Shown piece by piece: positions 1 to 5,985 of a DNA stretch of 64,000 nucleotides. Under the pieces are notes generated by a model. The model did no database searches and had not been told where the DNA came from. It saw only the letters and a list, made by a program, of their open reading frames with translations. This DNA is from Chthoniobacter flavus Ellin428. Lineage in GTDB: Bacteria > Verrucomicrobiota > Verrucomicrobiia > Chthoniobacterales > Chthoniobacteraceae. A program made the position numbers and the translations under genes. The stretch spans positions 1 to 64,000 of the forward strand of contig NZ_ABVL01000032.1 of assembly GCF_000173075.1 (NCBI RefSeq). The letters are read 5' to 3'. Position 1 is the stretch's first letter; every line of letters begins with the position of its first letter.

Positions 1-188
1 CATTGCCGAAAGGAATGCTCCGCGCCAAAATCGCTCAAGACCCGCTGTAAACGTCGGGACTTGCCACGGGCCGTGATGGCCGTCCGGCCCAAAAAGGGTC
101 GCAGATAGCTCTGCCCTGGAGCCTGCCAAATCCGCTCCTGCAGGCAGACCGCTCCAAAGCTGCACCACCAACTCAGGGTCTTTTTTTT
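1..188 (-). CDS. ISKra4-type transposase, -1 frame continuation (partial, runs off window)
   Basis: Read in the -1 frame from the A8 run, the sequence stays open to the window edge for about 62 codons. It gives KKTLSWWCSFGAVCLQER, followed by a segment with YLRPFLGRT and TARGKSRRLQRVLSDFG. This matches the start of the conserved part of ISKra4 transposases as I remember them. There is no start codon of its own near the junction, so expression requires frameshifting from the upstream frame. The DDE catalytic region would lie outside the window, so integrity cannot be judged. Confidence 0.6.
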
Positions 189-454
189 CGCACTCTCGCC
201 CTTGGCGTCTTTTGCCGAAGATCCTCCGCCGCTTGCTCTTCGGCGCTCTGCGCCCAAGCCTGCATCGCCTTGTTCCCCAAGCGCCGCACTTCGGCGACCA
301 ACCACTCCTCAATCTGGTCCGCCGTGCCGCTCGGGGATTCCGTCAGGTCCAGAATCGCTTCAAATCGCTCCAGCAATTCAGGGTGACTGCGCAGTTTCTC
401 CAACAATTGTTTCTCCCGCTGGGGATCGGACGACTGGCCATGAGTTGTTTGCAT
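173..454 (-). CDS. ISKra4-type transposase, first-frame part (OrfA, 93 aa)
   Basis: This is the N-terminal part of a transposase. The 93 residues are charged and helical (LLEKLRSHPELLERFEAIL near the start), a lead-in I associate with ISKra4 family transposases. The zero-frame product stops just after RKKRP. The stop lies directly behind a run of eight A on the coding strand (181-188), and the -1 frame continues with typical transposase sequence, so this is probably the upstream half of a frameshifted fusion rather than a separate protein. The start at 454 is the first ATG in frame. No separate function is inferred for the short product. Confidence 0.65.
   Translation of the reverse strand: MQTTHGQSSDPQREKQLLEKLRSHPELLERFEAILDLTESPSGTADQIEEWLVAEVRRLGNKAMQAWAQSAEEQAAEDLRQKTPRARVRKKRP
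181..188 (-). promoter_or_regulatory. A8 slippery sequence for programmed -1 frameshift
   Basis: On the coding (minus) strand the sequence is CGAAAAAAAAGACCC. The zero frame meets TGA two codons later, while the -1 frame is open. A homopolymeric A run at an ORF overlap is the usual arrangement for transposase frameshifting in several IS families. The frameshift itself is inferred. Confidence 0.55.
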
Positions 455-591
455 GGACGATCACATTTAAGCACCTGCACGCAAAAGTACACATCATTGT
501 CAGGATGCCCAACCAGCTGGCACCACTTTCAATCACACCCAGGTCCACTGGCACGGTTTGGCGCTTACGGATGGAAGAATAGTGCTCAAAA

Positions 592-641
592 GTAACCCGG
601 TTGAGAATTTTGGGACGATTCGGGAGGACTCGGAAAGACAA
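592..641 (+). repeat. 50-nt dispersed repeat, copy 1
   Basis: Aligned without gaps to 56336-56385. The block TTCGGGAGGACTCGG (619-633) is identical in both, as is the leading GTAACC, with scattered matches between. It lies just upstream of the transposase gene and may be part of the insertion-sequence end. Confidence 0.55.
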
Positions 642-852
642 TCAAGCGCCTGCGAGTTGGCTTGGACGGCTTGGCGGGGGATTCCACGTCTAGTCTTTAG
701 CGTATTTCGGCGGGGCTCAGCAGCATGAGCAAGGCCGTGAGTTCATTGGTCCATACCGGCATGGATTTTCGAGAGCCCTCCTTCGATCGATGCGGCTTTA
801 CGGGAAAAGGAAGCCCGCGCAATTCACTCGCGGACGACGAATCAGTCTGACC

Positions 853-1284
853 ATGAGAGCAAGACTTTTACAGACCGATCCCGAAAGGACTTTTGCATTG
901 GTTTTCGACGAAGGAGACGAAGTGGTGAGCAATCTCCTGACGTTTGCCGAAGAGCAAAAAATTCAGAGCAGTCATTTCAGTGGAATCGGCGCTTTTGCCA
1001 ACGTAACCCTGGGATACTTCGATTTGGAGCGGCGCGATTACAAGCATCTGCCCATAGCTGATCAGGTCGAGGTTCTTTCGCTCATCGGAAATGTGGCATT
1101 CGCGGGAACGGAACGAAAAATCCATGCCCACGTTGTTCTGGGCAAACGTGACGGAACCGCTCATGGAGGCCATCTTTTGGAAGCGCACGTTCGTCCGACC
1201 CTCGAGTTGGTGTTGATTGAGTCGCCTGCACACCTTCAGCGCGAGACTGATCCCAAAACGGGGCTACCGCTGCTTAAGCTTTAA
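853..1284 (+). CDS. PPC (DUF296) domain protein
   Basis: A 143-aa protein consisting of one PPC/DUF296 domain, the trimeric plant-and-prokaryote-conserved fold found alone in many bacteria and fused to AT-hooks in plants. Family signs are the opening RLLQTDPERTFALVFDEGDE, the central FSGIGAFANVTLGYFD, and the histidine-rich stretch KIHAHVVLGKRDGTAHGGHL that probably forms the conserved surface or metal site. I chose the ATG at 853 because the domain begins there; an in-frame ATG at 790 would add 21 unrelated basic residues. It stands alone between the insertion sequence and the convergent bufferin operon, so its context gives no functional clue. The biochemical role of stand-alone bacterial PPC proteins is largely unknown. 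Confidence 0.8.
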   Translation: MRARLLQTDPERTFALVFDEGDEVVSNLLTFAEEQKIQSSHFSGIGAFANVTLGYFDLERRDYKHLPIADQVEVLSLIGNVAFAGTERKIHAHVVLGKRDGTAHGGHLLEAHVRPTLELVLIESPAHLQRETDPKTGLPLLKL

Positions 1285-1484
1285 CGCATCGATGGAGGCT
1301 GGGTGACTATCGGGGCTCGGGGATCTTGCCTTGTGAACAAATTGCCACCGCCAGTCCTCGGCACCGCCGCGATGGCAGCAACCGTGCTGGCCACAAATTG
1401 TGAGCTAACCTCTGCTTGAATAGGCGATGGTGGTAAGAAGAGCGCTCTTGGCTTGGGGTGAATCCAAGAGAGTGTGCTGCACGA

Positions 1485-2390
1485 TTACCGGCTGAACCAG
1501 CCGAACTCCATCCAGCGGGCAAACCATTCCTTGATATCGGTGGCGATTTGCTCGGGCGGTTTTTTGTTTTCGGCGAAGGCCGTCGCGCAGGCGTCCGCCA
1601 GTGTTGCGCCCGAGCGTAGCGCCTGGAGGAGTCGGAACGCTTCGGGATCGAGACGTTGGTAGTAGACGGAGAAGTTGGCCCGGTGAACCGCGAGATGAAT
1701 GGGCGCGCGACTTCGGCGGATGCTCACTGTCTCGCGCTGCCGGGGGGCAGCGATCGACACCGCATTGCTGACTGCAACGGCTCCGGTTCGTTTGAGCTTA
1801 CGCATGAGTTCATCGACGGGATGACCAAGCTCCAGCAGATTAAGATACGGTTGGAGTTGGAGTCGCAGGCGATCGGGAGGCGTTTGGGCAATCTGCTCCG
1901 CCTTGGGCGTCGGCTTTTCCGGATCGTCGAACGCAAGGACGCGCGCCCATTCCACTCGAGCCACGTCGAGGGCGAGGTCCGTCCGGGGGCAGGTGTATTC
2001 CGGGCGCTCTGCCAGAAATGCGACGAGACGGGAGCCGAGATCGCGCAAAGTCCAGGAATGCGATCCGCAGGCTTCGAGGTAAGCGACGGCGAGCTTTTCG
2101 AATTTGCCTTCGCCCAGGACCGCGCGCAGGCCACGAAAATCTTCGCCGAGGGCGCCGAGCAGCCGCCACCAGTATTGTTGGTTGTAGATTTGGAGTCGCT
2201 CGAAAGCGCTCAGGCGATCATTGGGTTTGATGAAGCGCTCGGCTATCCCGGCGTTCGCGGGCCGCATGCGCTCGTCGGAATTGAGCGAACGAACGAGTGC
2301 TCCTGCGATGGCACGCTGAATGTCGCCGAGCTTTGGCTGAGCAGGATTGCGCGCGCGAGTGTGCCGGCTACGCCGCGATGGTATTGGCAT
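1485..2390 (-). CDS. bufC: BufC/HvfC family protein (DUF2063 N-terminal domain)
   Basis: A 301-aa partner protein of the MNIO enzyme BufB. The N-terminal half carries the DUF2063 hallmark region: FIKPNDRLSAFERLQIYNQQ, then YWWRLLGALGEDFRGLRAVLG and the SHSWTLRDLG stretch. In the family this part is thought to help recruit the precursor peptide to the enzyme. The C-terminal part (YQRLDPEAFRLLQALRSGATL) resembles a winged-helix or PqqD-like binding module. I chose the ATG at 2390, which overlaps the end of bufB by 23 nt, a typical coupled arrangement. The frame stays open further upstream, but only as a shadow of bufB. It is the last gene of the operon. The family is firm; the detailed mechanism is inference from related MNIO systems. 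Confidence 0.85.
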   Translation of the reverse strand: MPIPSRRSRHTRARNPAQPKLGDIQRAIAGALVRSLNSDERMRPANAGIAERFIKPNDRLSAFERLQIYNQQYWWRLLGALGEDFRGLRAVLGEGKFEKLAVAYLEACGSHSWTLRDLGSRLVAFLAERPEYTCPRTDLALDVARVEWARVLAFDDPEKPTPKAEQIAQTPPDRLRLQLQPYLNLLELGHPVDELMRKLKRTGAVAVSNAVSIAAPRQRETVSIRRSRAPIHLAVHRANFSVYYQRLDPEAFRLLQALRSGATLADACATAFAENKKPPEQIATDIKEWFARWMEFGWFSR

Positions 2391-3216
2391 GGGGCAGGTA
2401 GCGGTTGGCCTTGAGCGCTTCGGCATGGACTTCGTCGAAGCTGGGGATGCGGTCGTCCCATTCCAGCAGCGTGGCCGTCCGGCCGATGCGACCGATGGCA
2501 TGGGCGTAGATTTTCCACACCGGGTCGAGCACCGGATGATCGTGCGTGTCGAGAAGGTAGCGCTCGTATTGGGTGTGGCCGGCGATGTCGATCTGCGCCA
2601 CGCGTTCGACAGGCACCGCGTCGAGGTAGACGTAAGGATCGAAGTCGTGGTTTTTCGAGGAGACGTAGATGTTGTTGACGTCGAGGAGAATGCCGCAATC
2701 GGCCCGCTCGACCACTTCGCCAAGAAATTCCCACTCGGTCATTTCCGAGGCATGGAACTCGGCGTAGCTGCTGACATTCTCGACGGCGACAGGGATGCCC
2801 ACGGTGTCCTGGACTTCGCGGATGTTGCGCGCGGTCCATTCCACGGCTTCCCAAGTGTAAGGCATCGGGAGAAGGTCGTGGGTAAAGCGTCCGCCCACGC
2901 TACCCCAACAGAGGTGATCGCTCAGCCAGGGTGTGCCGGTGCGTTTGACGAGCCCCTTGAGTTTGCGCAGGTGGCCGCGGTTGGGCCGCGCGGCATTGCC
3001 GAAATACATGGAAACGCCGTGCTGAATGACGCGATACTGCTCGAGGATCTGGTCGAGCACATGGAGCGCGCGCCCACCATCGACCAGGTAATTCTCCGAG
3101 ATGATCTCGAACCAATCGACGACCGGTTTCTTTTCGAGGATCTGGCCGTAGTGTGGAATACGCAGGCCGATGCCGATGCCGTATTCGGTGAACGCGTTGA
3201 AGCGGTTGGCGGGCAT
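2368..3216 (-). CDS. bufB: BufB, MNIO (DUF692) multinuclear iron oxidase of a bufferin system
   Basis: A 282-aa TIM-barrel enzyme of the DUF692/MNIO family, which uses a two- or three-iron centre to modify cysteines in a ribosomal precursor peptide (thiooxazole-type products in bufferins and oxazolone/thioamide in methanobactin). Candidate metal ligands are visible in order: RIPHYGQ with His22, SENYL with Glu41, SDHLCWG, VENVSSY, LLDVNNIYV and IAGHTQ, with THDHPV near the end. The start at 3216 (MPANRFNAF) fits the family start; the open frame upstream to 3408 is rich in a low-complexity intergenic repeat and is not coding. It sits between the BufA precursor and BufC. The substrate is inferred to be the adjacent BufA. 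Confidence 0.9.
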   Translation of the reverse strand: MPANRFNAFTEYGIGIGLRIPHYGQILEKKPVVDWFEIISENYLVDGGRALHVLDQILEQYRVIQHGVSMYFGNAARPNRGHLRKLKGLVKRTGTPWLSDHLCWGSVGGRFTHDLLPMPYTWEAVEWTARNIREVQDTVGIPVAVENVSSYAEFHASEMTEWEFLGEVVERADCGILLDVNNIYVSSKNHDFDPYVYLDAVPVERVAQIDIAGHTQYERYLLDTHDHPVLDPVWKIYAHAIGRIGRTATLLEWDDRIPSFDEVHAEALKANRYLPHANTIAA

Positions 3217-3327
3217 GAAAAAGGGGTTGTCGATTTTCGATTGGCGATTGCTGACTTGGGGTGAGTGTGAGTCGCGATTCAATCGGCAATCGGCAATCGC
3301 CATTCGGAAGCTGCAGTTGGGAGATGC

Positions 3328-3360
3328 GGGGCCCCGGCCAGAGATCGCGACCGGAGCCCC
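3328..3360 (-). promoter_or_regulatory. Strong GC hairpin between bufA and bufB
   Basis: On the minus strand GGGGCTCCGG pairs with CCGGGGCCCC across a 13-nt loop, with one mismatch. It begins about 22 nt after the bufA stop and is not followed by a T tract. It could therefore be an mRNA 3'-end stabiliser or partial attenuator that lets the precursor be made in excess over the enzyme. That role is inferred. Confidence 0.5.
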
Positions 3361-3382
3361 GGAGAGATTTGCTCGCCGGCTC

Positions 3383-3679
3383 TTACTTGCCGTGGACGGG
3401 CTTGCCATCTTTCATGGCGCAACCGCCCTTGCCCTTGCAGGAATTCTTGCCGGCGCAGCCGTTGTCGCCGGTCTTGCAGCCGCCCTTGCCTTTACAGCCA
3501 TTCTTCCCCGAGCAGTCGTGCGTCTCGCCCTTCTTATCATCGGCGAGGACGCCGGCATTGGGCGCGCCGCTCTTGACCGTCGTGGTTGCGGCGTGAAGTT
3601 GGGCGGTGAAGCCTCCGGAGAGAAGGCCCGCGATGGCGGCGCCGGCGAGCAGCGCTTTGCTGGTGGATTGATTTTTCAT
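3383..3679 (-). CDS. bufA: BufA, Cys-rich bufferin precursor peptide
   Basis: A 98-aa exported small protein. Residues 1-30 form a Sec signal peptide with a hydrophobic core (ALLAGAAIAGLLSGGF) ending near QLHA. The mature part contains six cysteines at 56, 62, 68, 75, 81 and 87. They sit in two near-identical blocks built on the unit CxGKxxCKGKGGC, separated by a TGDNG linker. This is the pattern of bufferin-type metallophores, in which cysteines are converted by the neighbouring MNIO enzyme to copper- or gold-binding groups in the periplasm. It lies 92 nt after the DoxX gene and 166 nt before bufB. The family call is confident; the bound metal cannot be read from the sequence. Confidence 0.88.
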   Translation of the reverse strand: MKNQSTSKALLAGAAIAGLLSGGFTAQLHAATTTVKSGAPNAGVLADDKKGETHDCSGKNGCKGKGGCKTGDNGCAGKNSCKGKGGCAMKDGKPVHGK

Positions 3680-3771
3680 GATCGTGGTTATGTGTGTTTG
3701 TTTTTTGTTTTGTTATTCGCGTTCCCTGTGCGCGGGGATTTCCGCGTTCAGGAACGCAAAATGGGTGCGTT

Positions 3772-4281
3772 TCAGGCCGGGGTCGGCGCGGTGACGGGAA
3801 CGGCCATTGAAGCCGCCGATCTCTTGTGACGGAGGCGGATGATCAAGCGATCGAGAGAGAGCGCGCCGGGTCCGAAAACCAGGACGATAACCGTCGCTAA
3901 TAGAAACAGAAACGGGTCCGCCGCGGTGAACTTGTCGGGATCGTTGAAGATGTTTTCCACGACCTCGATCTCGGCCGTCAAATAGGCGACGATCATCGTG
4001 GCGACGAGCGGGAGCGCGGCGAGGCGCGACGCCAGGCCAACCAGCAAGAGCAGTCCACCAAAGCATTCCGTGGCGCCCGCGAGCGAGGCATTGATTCCAG
4101 GAAACGGAATGTGAAGCGTGGCGAAGAATTCCGTTGTCTGGTCGAGGTTCATGAGTTTGCCCTTCCCGGTCTGGAAGAACGACCAGCCCCAGTAGATCCG
4201 CAGCGCGAACAGCAGCGCAGGTTGAAGCGAAGAACAGAGCCGGATCAGTGAAGTGTATGCGGTGACGGGCGTGAATTTCAT
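3772..4281 (-). CDS. DoxX family membrane protein of the bufferin operon
   Basis: A 169-aa inner-membrane protein with about four transmembrane helices, including LQPALLFALRIYWGWSFFQT, ATECFGGLLLLVGLASRL, ALPLVATMIVAYLTA and FLFLLATVIVLVFGP. The GLASRLAALPL stretch is typical of DoxX. DoxX proteins regularly accompany bufferin/HvfABC operons, where they are presumed to provide a redox or quinone-linked function. It is the first gene of the minus-strand unit DoxX-bufA-bufB-bufC. The ATG at 4281 follows a 180-nt gap after the anti-sigma gene, in which an ECF-type promoter could lie. Confidence 0.82.
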   Translation of the reverse strand: MKFTPVTAYTSLIRLCSSLQPALLFALRIYWGWSFFQTGKGKLMNLDQTTEFFATLHIPFPGINASLAGATECFGGLLLLVGLASRLAALPLVATMIVAYLTAEIEVVENIFNDPDKFTAADPFLFLLATVIVLVFGPGALSLDRLIIRLRHKRSAASMAVPVTAPTPA

Positions 4282-4290
4282 GCGCAGTTT

Positions 4291-4315
4291 GTCGTCAGCG
4301 GCGCGCGTTCCTTAC
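4291..4315 (-). promoter_or_regulatory. Candidate ECF-sigma promoter in front of the DoxX-buf operon
   Basis: On the minus strand GTAAGGAAC (4315-4307) is followed after 12 nt by CGAC (4294-4291), close to the DoxX ATG at 4281. A GGAAC-like -35 is characteristic of ECF sigma factors, and an ECF sigma gene lies just upstream. The spacing is shorter than usual, so this is only a candidate. Confidence 0.25.
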
Positions 4316-4461
4316 ACGCGTTTGTGAGTTTTCTTTCCGCGCATCGGAATCGGAGCAGCATGCCCGGGCCAATGGTTGCCAGGTGCGCGAATCATGCCCG
4401 ATTCGTCGATCTCCTGCCGCGTTTCCTGACAGCGGCATCGATACCTTTTGGATTTTGGAAG

Positions 4462-4791
4462 TTATTCGCGAATCCGTTCGCGGAGCGCTTGCTTCAAGCG
4501 CGACCTTGCGTCGCCTGCCAGGACTGGCTGTTTCGATTTAGCCAGGTGTTCCGGCAGACGCTGCGCGGCATCGCGGATCAAATCCAATTGGGCCGCATAG
4601 CGTGCACAGTCCTTGCAGAACCAGCGGTGCAGACCCAACTGGGTGCGGGTGGTGAATGGCAGTTCGCGATCGCGATCTTCCGAAGTGAGCCGAGTTACCT
4701 CCCGACAATCCGGGGTGACACGCCAGACCACCCCGGCAATTCTCGCGCTGAGCCAGAAAGAAGGCTGGTGGTCGGCAGGTGCGGAAGACAT
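4462..4791 (-). CDS. Zinc-finger anti-sigma factor (ZAS type)
   Basis: A 109-aa soluble protein with the features of a zinc anti-sigma domain: TPDCREVTRLTSEDRDREL followed by LGLHRWFCKDCARYAAQL. This supplies the H-x3-C-x2-C zinc motif and the preceding conserved Cys-Arg. There is no transmembrane segment, so it would act in the cytoplasm, probably as a redox- or metal-sensing inhibitor of the ECF sigma factor encoded immediately upstream. I chose the ATG at 4791 (MSSAPADHQ), 82 nt after the sigma stop. The frame is open further upstream inside the sigma gene, but that part looks like a shadow. A TTG start just before it is possible. The pairing with the sigma factor is inferred from adjacency. 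Confidence 0.75.
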   Translation of the reverse strand: MSSAPADHQPSFWLSARIAGVVWRVTPDCREVTRLTSEDRDRELPFTTRTQLGLHRWFCKDCARYAAQLDLIRDAAQRLPEHLAKSKQPVLAGDARSRLKQALRERIRE

Positions 4792-4873
4792 CGCCAAATT
4801 AGTGGCACGGGAAGCAAAAAACTTACACTCTTTCTTCGCGAAAGGGGGGATCTCCGCCAATTCGTCGTCTCGA

Positions 4874-5497
4874 TCATAGCCGCGCGACTCCCTGTCCTTG
4901 GAAAAAGCTCGTTTCCAGATGTTCCCGCAGTGCCATGCGCGCCCGATGCAACATGACCCAAAGATTTGCCTCGCTGATCTTGAGCGTGACGCAGATTTCC
5001 TTGCTCGGAATATCGTCAATTTCCCGCATGGTGAACACCGCCGCGATGCGCTCGGGAAGGCGGGCGAGTCCCGCTTCCAGCGCCTGCCAGAATTCGGCGC
5101 GCTTCATCGCTTCTTCACCTTCGGGCTTCCACTCGGAGGGGCCGCGTTCGTGTATCCAGTAATTCTCACCGTCGAAGCGGTCTGAATGTGCGTCGCCAAA
5201 AAATTCCAAATCCGTGAAGTTGGTCTCGCGTCCCAGCTTGCGGAAGTGGTCGCAAATCTTGTTCTTCAAAATGCCCACGAGCCAACTGCGTTCGCTTGAC
5301 CGCCCGCCGAATTTTTCATGCGTCCGAACAGCCACAAGCAGTGTTTCCTGCACGAGATCTTCTGCGACCTCTTCTTTGCGCACGCGGAGGAGCGCGAAGC
5401 GATAGAGGCAATCTCCATGTGCGTCGACCCAACAATCGGGATCGGCTTGGGGTAGCACTGGGGATGGCGCCGTGGTCACGAGTTCAGGCTGGTTCAT
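4874..5497 (-). CDS. ECF-type RNA polymerase sigma factor
   Basis: A 207-aa sigma-70 family protein with only regions 2 and 4. Region 2 covers LYRFALLRVRKEEVAEDLVQ and RSWLVGILKNKICDHFRK; region 4 covers LARLPERIAAVFTMREIDD through SEANLWVMLHRARMALREHL. The linker of about 45 residues contains an acidic-aromatic stretch with GENYWIHERGP. I chose the ATG at 5497 (MNQPELV); it overlaps the end of the STAS gene by 14 nt. The anti-sigma factor follows directly and the bufferin operon comes next on the same strand. ECF/anti-sigma pairs are known to control bufferin-type operons, so metal stress is the most likely signal. That link is inference here. Confidence 0.88.
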   Translation of the reverse strand: MNQPELVTTAPSPVLPQADPDCWVDAHGDCLYRFALLRVRKEEVAEDLVQETLLVAVRTHEKFGGRSSERSWLVGILKNKICDHFRKLGRETNFTDLEFFGDAHSDRFDGENYWIHERGPSEWKPEGEEAMKRAEFWQALEAGLARLPERIAAVFTMREIDDIPSKEICVTLKISEANLWVMLHRARMALREHLETSFFQGQGVARL

Positions 5498-5786
5498 GGG
5501 GGGCGGTGGTTTCGGAACTGGTCTCGAAGGCCCGATGCAACTGCTCCTCCTGGAAAGGCGAGCAGTGCACGAGCGCCACTGCGCGGCGGGAAAGAGAGAC
5601 CAATAAATCGAATCCGGAACGCTCGATGAGGGAGACCCCGGCGAGGTCAATCGTCACCCTGCGGCCGGTAGCGAGCGACCGCTCGCAAGCATCACGAAAC
5701 TCGACAATCCACGGTCCGGCCAGATGACCTTCCAGGCGCAGAGTGGTTGCGGTTTCGCTTTCGGAAATGGCAGAAATTCGGAGCAT
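5484..5786 (-). CDS. STAS-domain protein upstream of the ECF sigma factor
   Basis: A 100-aa single STAS domain. The fold is recognised from TTLRLEGHLAGPWIVEF, the beta strand RRVTIDLAGVSLIERSGFDL and the helical end. In anti-anti-sigma proteins this loop reads DSSG with a phosphorylated first serine. Here it reads ERSG, so the phosphosite is arginine and switching by a SpoIIAB-type kinase is unlikely. Such proteins in PVC and acidobacterial genomes often sit next to ECF sigma genes, with unknown roles. I chose the ATG at 5786; upstream codons lack similarity. It overlaps the sigma gene, so the two are translationally coupled. Confidence 0.75.
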   Translation of the reverse strand: MLRISAISESETATTLRLEGHLAGPWIVEFRDACERSLATGRRVTIDLAGVSLIERSGFDLLVSLSRRAVALVHCSPFQEEQLHRAFETSSETTAPHEPA

Positions 5787-5985
5787 GAGAATTCGGTTTG
5801 CGTTGCGAGCCGCGCTATTCGCAACCGACGTGCCACGAACCGATTCGATCGGCGAAAGGTCCGCGTTTACTCCGGAAAATTTCCGATTTTCCGCCTGGAA
5901 GAGGATCCCTGCTGTTCGACCCACGAACTCCGTGGCCACGAGCTTTCGTGGCTCACCCGCGCGATTTCGTGGCTTCCCGCTTATC

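Larger units (their letters stand above)
1..641 (-). mobile_element. ISKra4-type insertion sequence, 5' part only
   Basis: The left edge of the window lies inside an insertion sequence read on the minus strand. It is recognised from the two-frame transposase (see the two CDS entries). Only the 5' half of the element is visible. The right-hand boundary is uncertain: I see no clear terminal inverted repeat because the other end is outside the window. I put the limit at 641 because a 50-nt sequence at 592-641 recurs at 56336-56385 and may be a terminal sequence. The family assignment is from memory of ISKra4 transposase sequences. Confidence 0.6.

Noticed and set aside
1445..1470. Hairpin CTCTTGG/CCAAGAG between the PPC gene and bufC
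   Set aside because: Seven pairs, a 12-nt loop and no T tract on either side; too weak to call a terminator.
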